From contig PJRA01000040.1 of the NCBI GenBank assembly GCA_016987375.1, positions 216,875 through 246,600 on the forward strand: 29,726 bases of DNA. Direction: 5' to 3'. Below the pieces are notes generated by a model that had not been told where the DNA came from, searched no databases, and saw only the letters and a program-made list of their open reading frames with translations. The DNA is from Brachionus koreanus (Eukaryota > Rotifera > Eurotatoria > Ploima > Brachionidae). The position numbers and the translations under genes are program-made. Below are positions 1-10,461 of the stretch, piece after piece; within the stretch, counting starts at the first letter, position 1, and the number at the start of each line of letters is the position of its first letter.

Positions 1-137
1 CATTTTAAAAGTATTTTTTTGCAATATTATAGCTAATTTTTAGTAGTTTATAAATAAATATATATATGATCCCCTGATCATTTGCATGATCGGGCAAGTT
101 AACTTAACTTTTGTCCTTTTACTTATTCATCACCGGT
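1..137 (+). mobile_element. Right terminal end of a Tc1/mariner-like element
   Basis: The last ~70 bases resemble the right end of the fuller Tc1-like element at 16631-18855. Both have a GATCAT-rich stretch, an ATCGGG block, the string CTTAACTTTTGTC and then a terminus of the form ACTTAT..C..CRCCSGT followed by TA. The terminus here is at 137 and is followed by TA at 138-139, the expected Tc1/mariner target dinucleotide. The element body would lie off the window to the left, so only an end is visible. Resemblance further inside than ~75 bases is weak. Confidence 0.6.
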
Positions 138-139
138 TA

Positions 140-770
140 GCTCAAATCTTTTTTTAAAAAACAAATTATCAATATTAATTATTATGTTGAGTTAGAGTAA
201 GAAAATTTTGTGTTTTTTAAAAAAGATTTTATGCTGATGTTTGATTTTAACATCGCTGTAATTCTAAAACTTTAAGTCAAACACAACTAATCAAATTCTA
301 TTCAAATTAATGATATTTCTTACTCTTTTTTTATTTAGTTCTAATAAATTTTTTAAACTGAAAACTTTAAATAAAAATTTTGCCACAGGTACGTCATTAT
401 TGACGAATAAACCCATCATCAACAGCAGTAACTTGTGAAATATGACTAGTGGATGGTGAATATATTCAACAAAGCACTGAATTTCTAAGAAACTACTTAA
501 AAACATCCTTTTTTTGACAAATAATTACTTTTGATAAGAAGTGAATCTATTTTTGAAATTATGATAGCATAAATCAAAAGCCTACAAGAGAAGAATCCAC
601 TGATACCCACTGATAGATGGCCAAAGACAAAATTTTTGACTCACCCTACTAGTCTAATAATCCATAAAATTTTTTTAATAGAAAAAAAATTTTATATCAA
701 ATATTTTATTATCTATTTTTTTCTCTCACTTAAGTTTAATTAGTAAAGAAGAAATTTTAGTTTATTAGCA
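140..770. other. AT-rich intergenic DNA, no gene seen
   Basis: I see no convincing coding or RNA feature. Short open frames here are low-complexity. The 3' UTR of the minus-strand gene starting at 2901 must run into the upper part; a possible poly(A) signal on the minus strand (TTTATT on plus) lies near 704-709. Confidence 0.5.
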
Positions 771-774
771 ACCG

Positions 775-2901
775 TTAATTTTTGTTTTTTTGATGACGAT
801 ATTTTTTAATATAAATCGATAAAAAATCATTAGATAAAATTAAAATAAAAATAAAAATAATAATCAAAATCGCAATTATTGATGAAGTTTTTATTATTCG
901 TTTTTTAATGATCATTTCTTGAGATTCGGCTTCACATTTGTCGCCACTAAAAAGATAAAAACACTTGCAATATTTTTCATTATTTTCTTTTTTCAAACAA
1001 TAGCCATTTTTTGAACATGTCTCATTAGCACATACGTCAATTTCATTCTCACAATACTTTCCAAAGTAATATTCGCTCTTGCATTCACACTTAAAACCAT
1101 TCGGCTGACTAATACAACTTCCATTATTTAGACATGGATTTGAATAGCATGCATTCTTGTTTGTCCTACAATGAGAACCGATATAATTGCCAAAACATTC
1201 ACAAATCAACTGATTCTTTTTGACAAGTAGCTTACATATGCCATTGTTAGAGCAATTGGTCAAGCAGTTGTTTAGATCCAACGTTGTTATCATTAAATTT
1301 AAAAAATTGGACACATTTTTTAAATCTAAATAAGCTGTATCATTTATCATGAATTTAATTTCATTTTCTGAAATTGTTTCTGTAGTTGTTATTGTCGTTT
1401 TGTCTCCATTTAAAAGACTTCTATTAAATAAAAATTTTTGAAGCTAATCAAGAAACTATTCGCTTCCTTTATGAATTATTTATTTAGAGAAAATTTAATT
1501 TTTGCATTGGTGTAAATCAAAATATGTCTTTTTTCAAGTAATAAAAGAAAAATGGAAATTCTCTTTGTTGTTTAATTTTTTGAATCCTTGCTTGTAAAAC
1601 AAACAAAATATAGTCTTTGAAGTTAAAACAGATGCAACGTGAATGCATGAATATAAGGAGTTACATGAATTCTTAAATTAAATTTCACATTTGGACTCTA
1701 ACTTTCTCTTTAATAAAGCTCGAAATTAATCTTCTATTTTAACAAAGTATGAATCAATTTTTGAATGCTGGGAAATTCATTTGTAAAATCAAAATTATTA
1801 ACTTTGATCTTTTAATTTCTTGACATTATCATGAGAGCAAATTACTTTGAGAGAAAAACAATTTACATCAATCATTAAAAAAATTTACCTATTTTCACTA
1901 TTGGTTTGATTCATTTGAATAGGATAGCTTGTAGATAGCTCGAACAAGTCTGTTGTCAAATAATTAAAATCAGTTTCAACTTCAATTGATGAAGTCTTCA
2001 AACAAATAGGATTGTCAATGTAAAATTCATTAATTTGCTTGAGACTTAGAGTGTCCCATAATTTGATTAAATTATCCGATCCAAGCGAAACCAAAATATC
2101 ACTAGAAATATCCAAAGACAGAACATTACCCGAATGAGCCTCTATTGTCATTACAAAGTCTTTTTGAGTTACAAAATCTAAAAATTTAATTTCTCCATTT
2201 TCTAAGCCGCTTAATAAAAATGATGAATTAAATCTTTTAACACAATTTGTTGGTGAATTTGTTTTAGCTGAAAAATAAAAACTCCCTCCACTTAATTTTC
2301 TTATATTGTACAATCTTGTATTCAGTTTACAAGCCAAAGCAATTATATCACTTTGCACAACTTCACCATCTAAAAAATCAATGCAATAAATTGAAATAGA
2401 ATCCTCAAGAATTAATTTATCTAATCTCCAAATTTTAGCTTCATTTTCGCTTACTGAAACAAACCTGTATTGGTCATCGTAATGAGTATCTAAACTAATT
2501 AAGCCAGCATGGTGAGCATTTGGAAAAAACTTAATAGAAGAAAAGTCTGTTAAATTCCAAATATTAATGCTTCCTTCAGTGGATCCACTTATTAAATGGG
2601 TCTCATTGATCGCCAAAAGAGAGTTTATTTTCGAATTAGAATGTTCAAGTGATATGACCAAATCTGGCTTTTTATAATCCCAAATTTCAATTCTTCCGTT
2701 AGCTGTACCGGCTGCTAGGAAATTTTTTCTCAAAATTTCTATAGAACAATAGTTTTTATTTCCATTGATAGAAGTAATTCTTTCCATTTTATTGAAAATT
2801 TGAATGCTTCCATTTTTTGTGCTGACTGCAAAATGAAAACCATTTAGTCTAGAGAGAGACAAAATGAAGCTAATAAGCTTCAAAAATATCTTCTTAGTCA
2901 T
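775..2901 (-). CDS. Secreted-type WD40 propeller + 3 EGF repeats + membrane anchor, two exons
   Basis: Two open frames join into one 552-residue protein: exon 1 is 2901-1889 and exon 2 is 1420-775. Exon 1 reads into TAA only after a donor AG|GTAAAT at 1888; exon 2 is preceded by an A/T-rich tract ending in AG at 1422-1421. Phases agree: exon 1 leaves two bases and exon 2 supplies one, giving Arg338. Residues 1-21 look like a signal peptide. Residues ~22-320 hold about seven WD40-like blades (for example GRIEIWD, GSINIWN, NLIKLWD endings). A Thr-rich linker leads to three six-cysteine EGF repeats at about 390-422, 429-461 and 468-500, a membrane segment at about 514-534 and a short Lys/Arg-rich tail. 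Predicted type I surface protein, perhaps adhesive or receptor-like (inference). WD40 domains are normally intracellular, so the order is odd. The start Met is the first ATG before the signal peptide. Confidence 0.8.
1421..1888 (-). other. Predicted intron of the WD40-EGF gene
   Basis: A 468-base intron with GT at 1888-1887 and AG at 1422-1421 on the minus strand. The acceptor is preceded by TTTTTATTTAAT. It is needed to link the WD40 frame, which stops two bases into the intron, to the EGF frame, which is open for 23 codons upstream of its first Met. No cDNA is available here; the call rests on splice consensus and matching phase. Confidence 0.75.
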
Positions 2902-3439
2902 TTAAGCTTTTATTTTTTTTTCAACTAATTCAAGACTTGACTTAGGAGCTCAATTTATAAATTTATTTTTTTCAAGATGTAAAATTTTTTTTAAAAGAAA
3001 AATTGGAATTGTCCCATATTTGTTACATTAATTTAGTCTATCCGAAAATAATTCTCTAAATTATTATAATTAAGTTTTAGAATTGCAATTTTTATAAAAA
3101 TATTTCCACATCTTTTAAGAAAATTTTTAAAAATTTGTGTTGATGATACAAAGTTATTCAGATAAAGAATTGTGCATTAGCTAAGTGCAACTTTTTTTTT
3201 TTTTATTATTTATTCTTTATGCTATTTAAAATTAAAAAAATTAACGATTGATTCGTAATTTATTTTTAATAATAAAATTTTTGAAAAACTCTCTTTCCTG
3301 ATAATTAAAGTAAAATGAATAGATAACTAGGTGAATTAGAAAAGAATGCATCGAAAAAAAAATCGAAAGGAAAAAAAGAAATAAAGTTTTTTAGTATTAA
3401 ATTTGATATTAAATTAACTTTTATTTCAATAATAGAAGA
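2902..3439. other. AT-rich DNA upstream of the WD40-EGF gene
   Basis: Contains the 5' flank and presumed promoter of the minus-strand gene. An AG at the end of TCTTGAATTAG (minus strand, about 2926) lies some 25 bases before the start codon and could be a splice acceptor. Nothing else is recognisable; poly-T and poly-A runs dominate. Confidence 0.4.
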
Positions 3440-4490
3440 TTTAAGAAATTTTAGCTTGACACTCCTCTCACTCTTTTTTCACTTAGCTTTGTCAGTCCTA
3501 ATTTCGTTAACCTCATTTCATACCACATGTTTCTTAGAAATAAAGGTATTTTTTTTGCACCTCTCTTAACCTTTTCCAACGCATTCACATCCCTTTTCAT
3601 ACTTGGATTCCAAACCTTCACTGCGTAATCTAGATGAGGTCTCACCATGGATATACCAATATTCTTTCCTCTCTACTTATAAACGTTTGCTTTAGCATTA
3701 CAAGTACCATACTTTCGCACATTTCACTTGGGGAGTCTACTTTAAATTTGATGAAACCATCACCCCAAGATCTCTCTCACACTCTGTGGTCGCTAGTATG
3801 ACATTTGAGTTGCTTTTTTGTGCATTTTTATGCCTTGCATCTAGTCTGCCGAAATGCATTAATTTACATTAATTAACACACAGTCCCATTCGCCAGACCT
3901 CTATACAATGACATACTGCGTTCAGATCCTTTTGTAACATCGCTTTCTCATAAACTTTATTAACTATGGCAAGAATTTTGAGTCATCTGTATACAATTCT
4001 ATTCTATTTGAAAAGCAGTCAGGTAGGTCATTAATGTACAGAACTAAGGGCAAAAAACCAAGTAATATCTGTAATTTTTGCGGAACTCCACTCAGTACCT
4101 CTGACCATCTAGAAACACAGATCATTTTTTGCTTTTTTAGAGAGTCTATACTCATTTTCAGATTTTACTTTTATTAATTTCTATTTTAATTCTCTACATA
4201 CTTTTCACTAATCACATTTACTTTTTCAAGAAAGCTTATTTTACATGCTTTCAATCTATACCAAGCTCTATGCTTAAGTTTTATCACTCTATTCACCTCG
4301 TAGATCATCCATTTTTCACTCTTTCGCTAATTCTCTCTTTTCTCCGGTACATGTTTCACATATTGTCGCAGATACTCATTATGAATTTGTATAACATTTA
4401 TTTATATTCCGTCAAACAAATTCTTTTTTCCAGTCCACTGACCCCATACTAGTGTTTATTTGGTTAAAATCAGCTTTTCTAACGTTTATT
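3440..4490 (-). pseudogene. Broken CR1/L2-like LINE ORF2 with internal deletion
   Basis: Read on the minus strand, 4490-4190 gives pieces of the endonuclease-RT linker (RKADFN, VDWKKEF, VIKLKHRAWYRLK). About 4130-3970 jumps to an RT segment with SGVPQ and YINDLPD and a decayed Y-T-D-D-S-K box. About 3930-3660 gives CVN.CKLMHFG and ERDLGVMVSSNLK, and 3648-3451 gives the thumb end MVRPHLDYAVKVWNP. Segment order is that of CR1/L2-type non-LTR elements, but the RT portion between the linker and SGVPQ is missing, and several frameshifts and stops are present. The first Asp of the YADD-like box is Thr. A dead copy. Confidence 0.8.
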
Positions 4491-4555
4491 CTCTTTTTTT
4501 TTCGTAAAAATTTTGGTCACATCTTTCATCAAAAATTTCCATTCTAACAACAAAT

Positions 4556-4640
4556 GAGACCTAGTGGTGGTAATGCACTCACTTCCAAAACTCTTTCTAA
4601 CTCAATCGTTAAAACAAATAAATAAAAATAAATAAAGAAT
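4556..4640 (+). repeat. Possible tRNA-derived SINE remnant
   Basis: Begins with CCTAGTGGTGGTAATGCACT, similar to a tRNA/SINE A box, has a weak B-box-like ACTCAATCGTT at about 4601-4611 and ends in an AAATAAATAAAAATAAATAAA tail. A second sequence at 26205-26372 (minus) shares CCTAGTGG, a nearby TAATG and TTCCAA in the same order. That two-copy similarity is the main support. I cannot fold or search it. Confidence 0.4.
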
Positions 4641-5579
4641 AATAGATAACATGAAACATTTCACGTCGATGTATGTGTTACGGTTGTGGTGGTAAGATTT
4701 TTTAAATAAATAAATTCTCAAGCTTATTCATTCATTTTAAACGTGTTTAATTATTCCTTGTATTTCATTGTATTCTAGAATAACATGAGGTTAAAAGATG
4801 TTAATAAATGTGCAATTGAACTATTACTGAAAAAAATCTTTGTACAGCTACTCAAGCTGTCTACAATTGTTTTCAAATAGTTCACTTATTTTTCTAGCAA
4901 AAAATATTTGATCATTTAATTGATGATTTTTTTATTTTTTTTTAAATGATCACAAATTATTTTTTTTTTAACTTTTTTCACTCCAAAGAATCATTTTCTT
5001 TAACTCTTTACAAGTACAACAATGAAACTGAAAAATTAATGTGAACGGTTAAATCTATTACATGTTTAAGTTCATAATTTGAATGGCTTTTAACTGTATG
5101 TTGATAATGGTACAATGGCACAGAAAAAAGCATGCAATTTGTCAAAAAAATGTAAAAAAAGATAGCGTTTTAATATTATTATAAAATACACTCATAATTT
5201 TAAGTCAATACTTTTAAATGACATTTATTTTTGAGAAGCTGAAAAATAAAATTAAAATTCAAATTAAACTTATTTGTTTCTTAATTAAATAAAATAAATA
5301 AGCAACTTGGCTGAAAATTTTGCCTGGCAATCTTGAAAATTTTTAATTTTAAAATTTAATTATTTGTTAAACATTTTACTTTCTTTCTTGAAAAAAAAAA
5401 ATCTTAATTATTTTATGAGCTTGGTTGTTAGCTAAGAAAAAAAATTATGTCTGTAATCAAAAATTTATTTATATCACAAAGGTAAGCTTACGAGCTCTAA
5501 CAAAAGGAATTTGTAAACAATTTCCGAATTAGGCAAAAATTGCTTAATAAAAAGTGTTTAAAAACAAAAAAGTTAAGTT
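4641..5579. other. AT-rich intergenic DNA
   Basis: No gene, RNA or transposon recognised. The right part is the 5' flank of the NHL-type gene. The motif ATTAGGCAAAAA near 5528-5539 contains a possible splice acceptor AG at 5531-5532, 48 bases before the start codon, and matches the sequence just upstream of RSPH3. Confidence 0.4.
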
Positions 5580-6947
5580 ATGAAACGAAATTTTATATTA
5601 CCATCAGAAGGTTTGAACTATACACATCATGATTGCCGTCTAGAAAATCTGAAGTACCAGTCCCGCAGCAGCCTTTATGACGTATCACTACTAAGCACTT
5701 TGCTAACAAAGACCAAGTCGTCTCTGCACGCTTTTTATCCCAGCTATTTGAAACAAGAAGAGAGCGAGGACAGAAAATCTGTCTCAAGCATTAGTCACTG
5801 TGATAATAAAGTGATAAAAGAAATAACACTAAACAACAACGATCCAGCATATGGCAACATATATTGGCCGAGTTCTGTGGTCACTACCTATAACGAGGAT
5901 GTTATAGTACTCGATTCTTTTGCACACAGACTAATAGTCTTCAACAAAGAGCTTATTTTCAAATATCAGATCGGATCGTTTGGGAATCAAAAGTCTCAGT
6001 TTAACGAACCATCGGATATAATCATAAACGAAATAGGGCGACTATATGTAGCCGACAAAAACAACTGTAGACTGCAGATATTCAATGAGACCAGGCTACG
6101 CAGCAGATATCAAAAACTAAGCGCTTTAAAATCAGGCACTGAGTTCACATTTAGTAAAATAATTAATTTGAATGCTAAGCCAGTTAAGTTGGCCTCAGCG
6201 GCTTTGGCCTCGGTGACTGCAGTCAGCACCGAGACCGGCTTTATCTACATCATCAATGACTACAATGAAATAATCAATTTTCTAAAGCTTAAAAATTTTA
6301 ATTTAAATGATTTGAAAAATATACTAATAAACGAAAGTGGTACTGAGTTTATTTCAGTGCGTAGATCTGAGTCTGATGGTGCACTTAGTCTTAAATTTTA
6401 TAAAATAGATTTGAATGACCAAGAAGAAACAGCAAATTCTGAGTTTATTAAAAAAATGAGTTTTATACGCAAAATAAAATTAGAAAGTCAATATTATCCA
6501 GGCATCTGTTTGACCAGATTTAATAGCTTTAAATTTTCGGTAGATCTAAAACGCATACTTGTATTCGATATAATTAATCTAAATCTAATTGAATTTGATT
6601 ATATGAGCGGTAAATTTGTCAAAGTACTAATTAAAGCTGAAAATAGTATGGCTAATGTTTTGGACTTTGATTTCTCTGGCAATAGACTGCATTTAGTGTG
6701 CATCGAAGCCGAAGCTAACAAACGCTTTGGCATGTGTTCTGAGTCGAGCACTGATTTAGCCATTGATGTTAGAAACAAATTCAAATCAAGAAGCTTTAAT
6801 TTCAAAATTAAAATTTATAAATATAGAGATTGTGACTGTCACGCTCCAAGAAGTAAGAGTAGAGCAACTCTGAATAACAGAAGCATTGGATATCCGAGCC
6901 TTTACAATTTTAGTCTTGAAAGTTATTCGGCTGATTTTAATTTTTAA
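5580..6947 (+). CDS. NHL-repeat-like beta-propeller protein
   Basis: A 455-residue uninterrupted frame with no signal peptide or membrane segment. Residues about 95-121 (WPSSVV..VIVLDSFAHRLIVFN) and 143-170 (EPSDIII..GRLYVADKNNCRLQIFN) have the NHL pattern of a P-x-x-hydrophobic stretch, then a D-x-x-N/H-R-hydrophobic-x-hydrophobic-F end. Later blades are too diverged to count by eye. NHL propellers occur in TRIM2/3/32/71-like proteins, but no RING, B-box or coiled coil is visible; the first ~80 residues are Ser-rich and match nothing I know. The last 40 residues are Cys/Arg/Ser-rich. Likely cytosolic scaffold or RNA/protein binder (inference). AATAAA at about 6955 is a plausible poly(A) signal. 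Start: first ATG of the frame. Confidence 0.7.
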   Translation: MKRNFILPSEGLNYTHHDCRLENLKYQSRSSLYDVSLLSTLLTKTKSSLHAFYPSYLKQEESEDRKSVSSISHCDNKVIKEITLNNNDPAYGNIYWPSSVVTTYNEDVIVLDSFAHRLIVFNKELIFKYQIGSFGNQKSQFNEPSDIIINEIGRLYVADKNNCRLQIFNETRLRSRYQKLSALKSGTEFTFSKIINLNAKPVKLASAALASVTAVSTETGFIYIINDYNEIINFLKLKNFNLNDLKNILINESGTEFISVRRSESDGALSLKFYKIDLNDQEETANSEFIKKMSFIRKIKLESQYYPGICLTRFNSFKFSVDLKRILVFDIINLNLIEFDYMSGKFVKVLIKAENSMANVLDFDFSGNRLHLVCIEAEANKRFGMCSESSTDLAIDVRNKFKSRSFNFKIKIYKYRDCDCHAPRSKSRATLNNRSIGYPSLYNFSLESYSADFNF

Positions 6948-7502
6948 TATTAATAATAAATTTAAACAAAATATTTTATTTTCTTTAAATTAAGTAAACA
7001 ATTTTTTAAAATTTTGTAAAAACTAAAAAAAAATATTTCAAAATAATTTTGTTGTCAAATCATCAAATAATCTAAAAATTTTCTGATCCCAGATTGTGAG
7101 TCTAAATCACATGCTTCAGAGTCGGTTTTGTTTAAAGGAAAACTATTTTACACTTTTCTTTAGATACTTTAAAACTAAAAAAAATTTTGCTTAAAAATTA
7201 AATATTTAAAATATCATTTTTAAAAATTTTTTGAATATATTTTACCTTTTTATGTCCGCAACAAAACCGGAGGAGACCAGTTTGGTAGCAAAATAGATAA
7301 TGTTATAATCAGAATAGGGGTAGATCCGTTGTATTTAAGACGGTCTACCCGTCTACAACCTAAAAATTTACTTGTTTTCTCTATTAATTCTTCAAAAAAC
7401 TAAGTAATTTTAAATTTCAATATTCTTATAAATTTTTGAGAATATAAAACTTAAATTTACAATATTGTACATATATTTAGAAGGATTTTTTTTTTCTATA
7501 TG
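6948..7502. other. Intergenic DNA with one GC-richer hairpin
   Basis: No gene seen. A short inverted repeat at about 7319-7349 (GGTAGATCCGT with ACGGTCTACC) can form a 10-pair stem with one bulged base. The surrounding patch 7255-7365 is clearly GC-richer than its neighbours, so it may be a scrap of an inserted element. Confidence 0.4.
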
Positions 7503-8419
7503 TTTTTTTAGGAGATCTATTTCTTTCTGCTAATAATTTTTTTTCTTCTGCTAGTAATTTTTTTTTTTAACTGCTAGTAAAAAAGATTAATTAATGATTG
7601 CTAAATTTTTACACTTGATAGCTAAATTTTTTTATATGCTTCCTATAATTTGACTACATCTTTTTGGACAGTTGAAATATCATTAGATTGGAGACAAAGT
7701 ACGTGTACATGTCCATTTTATACGAAAAATTATGTTTTTAAGCATATATTAGCTTTATCTTACAAAGAAAAAAAACTCGAATGTCATCCAAATGCACATG
7801 ATGTTCCATTAGGTCAAAAAAGAAAAACAAAAAAAGCATTAGAAATTCAACCATCTGAATCTCGACAGCAATAGTTACAACAAGAACAGCAACAACAACA
7901 AGCTACTCCTTTAAAAATTTCGTTTCAAGAGTATGACATTTGATCCAATGTTATAAATAGTGAAAACTTATCGAATCCTTTACAATTAAATGAACCGAAT
8001 GATTTAAATATTGATCAAGCTGATGCACAAAAATCTTCAAATAGTCCAAAACGTCGTGTCAGACCTCGTGGTTCTACAACTAAAAAAAGAAATACAGAAA
8101 ATAGTTCTGTCAGAAAATCAAAAAGACAGCGAAAAAACTAAGGTCAATATTTCCATATGAAATTTTTAAATTTTTTGTCGGTACTTAGCTTAATTTCCTT
8201 ATTATTGAATATGAATAAATATATTTTTGGTTGTTTTATTAAACTTTTATTTTTGCTATCAAAAGAAAAAATATTGCTATCATACACATAATTTTATAAG
8301 CAGGTGAAAATAAATTGCTATCAGAAGAAAATAATTACCATCATTATTTTAGCTATCATAATAATTTGCTGGCAAGAAAAAAAAATTACTAGCAGAAGAA
8401 ATAACGTCCTTTTTTTAGG
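7503..8419 (+). mobile_element. Short MULE (Mutator-like) element with TIRs and 10-bp target repeat
   Basis: A direct repeat TTTTTTTAGG stands at 7503-7512 and 8410-8419. Between them, 7513-8409 (897 bp) has inverted ends: left end AGATCTATTTCTTTCTGCTA and, read inward on the other strand, right end GGACGTTATTTCTTCTGCTA, both continuing as RTAATTTTTTTT. Several further imperfect copies of the CTGCTAGTAA / GCTATC motif lie just inside each end, as subterminal arrays do in MULEs. Target repeats of 8-11 bp are typical of Mutator-like elements. It carries only the 3' part of the transposase (next entry), so it is an internally deleted, non-autonomous derivative. Confidence 0.7.
7650..8141 (+). 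pseudogene. C-terminal SWIM part of a MULE transposase, two in-frame stops
   Basis: The frame reads through residues with a SWIM-type zinc finger (CTCPFYTKNYVFKHILAL) followed by VPLGQKRK and a basic, Gln-rich tail ending RKSKRQRKN. This is the usual C-terminus of MULE transposases. The third zinc ligand (normally Cys in C-x-H) is Phe here. TAG at 7872-7874 and a TGA near 7938 interrupt an otherwise intact frame that ends at 8139-8141. No catalytic domain is present. The first codon shown open is TTG, so the true 5' limit is unknown. Confidence 0.75.
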
Positions 8420-8993
8420 TAGCGAAAATAAAATTCAATTTTTTCTAATAATAATTTTTTCAAAGCAGGATAACTAATTTAATCTCGCTAGAGTAGACTT
8501 TTCATTGTTTTTTTCTTTCTAAACTATTAAATTAAAATTTTCTCTTTACTTTAAATTGATATAAAACACATAAAATTAAATTTGATAATAAAGAAATTAA
8601 TTATTTAAAATTTTAAAATTATTTTACATGCTCCAAAAACATGCTTTAAAACATAGGTCTGCATTAAAATCAAGTTTTTAACTTAAATGCAGTAAGTATT
8701 AAAATTTTTATAGAAAAAAAATTAATTTAATGTAAGTATATTTTTTAGGTATTAGTACGATTTAGCTAGGAGCTCAAGTATTTGTTTATTTATTTTTATC
8801 GTTTAGGATTGATTTTAGGCACTATCTTAAAGATTCAGCCATTCCAACTTTCTCTGACTCTTTTTCCTCTCTATAAATTTCTTTTTCTTTAATTGCTGAA
8901 TTCTTCACTATTTCTAATTTCATGTGTGAAGATCTCTTCCAGTTCATGTGCGATTGATTTTTTGCTTATTTTTTCTCCATTTTTTCAGACTCT
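8420..8993. other. AT-rich DNA between two MULE-type remnants
   Basis: No feature recognised. The last ~150 bases contain C/T-rich sequence leading into the FLYWCH-like remnant. Confidence 0.4.
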
Positions 8994-9330
8994 TCGATTT
9001 GTACTCAAGATCGAAATAAGATTTATTATAGATGTAATAAAACTAAATTGAGAGGTGCATTTAGTCCAGCTGGAGTTTACTTGTTGTCCTACAGCCGCAG
9101 TGACTATGTTATTTTTTTCAGAAGAAAGAAAAAAAATTAACGTAGCAATTTACAAGCATCTAACAGAAAATGCTAACCAAGTTACCGAATGGTTAAAAGA
9201 AAATACAACATGGTCATATAAGAGACCATTCGAAACAAAAGCTGGAACAAAAGTAGAGTACCGTTGTAAAAAAGTTAAGAAAAGAGGCCCACAATGCCAA
9301 TGCAGCGATATGTTTTTTATACAATAGCCA
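8994..9330 (+). pseudogene. FLYWCH-type zinc-finger fragment of a MULE-associated protein
   Basis: Frame 1 from about 8997 reads CTQDRNKIYYRCNKTKLRGA and continues to a stop near 9139; the overlapping second frame (9055-9327) continues with KINVAIYKHLTENANQVTEW and a second YRCKKVKKRGPQC block. The Y-x-x-C-N-K-x-K-x-R-G pattern is that of FLYWCH-like fingers found at the N-terminus of many animal MULE proteins. A frameshift in an A-run (about 9118-9138) splits the two halves. No transposase core follows. Its polarity matches the SWIM remnant upstream but it lies outside that element's target repeats, so it is probably a separate insertion. Confidence 0.6.
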
Positions 9331-10461
9331 CAATCAAGCAGTTATAATGTTCAAAACCACTAATGAACACAATCTACTACACAAGAAGTTAAAAGACAGA
9401 GAGTGAGTCCTAAGAAAACTGCTATATAGTTATTTCATTATCTTCTCAATTTTACTCAAAAATTTCTTTTTACTTTATTCAAAATATAAATTTTTTTATT
9501 TTACTCAAATAATTATTTTCTTGCTTAATAAAATTATTATTGAAATTTTATTTTTTTATCTCATTTAAAATAAATAAATATTAAAATAAAAAATTGTTAT
9601 CGTTTAAGAAATATCGTAACTCTTATTTAGTAATTTTAGAGGCCAAAAATAATTAACAAATGAGTCCAAAGTAGTAATTATATATCACATAATTAATTAA
9701 CTATTGAATCCAAAATAATTATGAGCCCGTTTCAGTAATAGAATAAGCCCATTTAAATTATTTACAGATTTATTTAAAATAATTTGCTCATCATTATATA
9801 TTAAATACTGATCAAAATATTTATTATACTAATCAATTAATAAATGGTCTTTAGACAAATTAAATATTTTTTTGTCTGGAAGAAAATAACATTTAATTTA
9901 TGAACTATGAATTTAAATAAATTTATTTTATGAAATTTTATTTGAATATTAAACGTTTTATTGAGAAGAAGAATAATTATTGATTTGAGAAATAAATCTA
10001 ATTGTACAATAATTATTACAAAAGAAAAGAGAAATGGTTTTAAAGACTAGTTAATATAGATGCTGGCTCGCAAGGCGAAATTATTGGAACTATTGCGAAA
10101 TTTTCTGAGGAACTTCTGTAAAAAGCTATTATGATAAGCAGTCTTGTTCGCTTTTCTTGTTTGGCAGTGAAAGCGAGCATCTGGATTTTTTTGTTACTTT
10201 TTCTTTTATTAATTTTTTAATTTAAAGTGTTGAATTAAAAAAAAAAACGTAGATTAAATTTAACATAAGTAAAATTTTAAAAGTCTCCTATTCGTAGAGG
10301 CCTGTGCCTTGACAAATTGTTTCCTATCTAGTAACCATGGAAAAAAATAAATATTAAAATTTTACAATTTGAATTATTATAATTCAGCCAAATCGAGTAA
10401 TCAAAAGCCTTATTCTTCAAAGATATTTTTATGTTTTAAATACCAATTATTTTAGGCAAAA
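9331..10461. other. AT-rich intergenic DNA upstream of RSPH3
   Basis: No gene found. 10068-10184 has an imperfect inverted pair, AGATGCTGGCTCGC near the left and GCGAGCATCT near the right, with GC-richer sequence between. Immediately before RSPH3 the sequence ATTATTTTAG at about 10446-10455 looks like a splice acceptor seven bases before the ATG. Confidence 0.4.
10446..10461 (+). promoter_or_regulatory. Candidate splice acceptor just before the RSPH3 start
   Basis: A T-rich tract ends in TTTTAG at 10455, leaving GCAAAA before the ATG at 10462. This would be the acceptor of a 5' UTR intron or of a trans-spliced leader. Which one cannot be told from genomic sequence alone. Confidence 0.4.

Noticed and set aside
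1885..2901. Stand-alone cytosolic WD40 gene
   Set aside because: It ends two bases into a splice donor, starts with a signal peptide and joins in phase to the EGF exon.
7080..7125. tRNA-like sequence near 7080
   Set aside because: Only a vague anticodon-arm resemblance, without A and B boxes at proper spacing.
10068..10184. snoRNA or other structured RNA
   Set aside because: The inverted pair is imperfect, and box C/D-like strings are too weak to support an RNA call.
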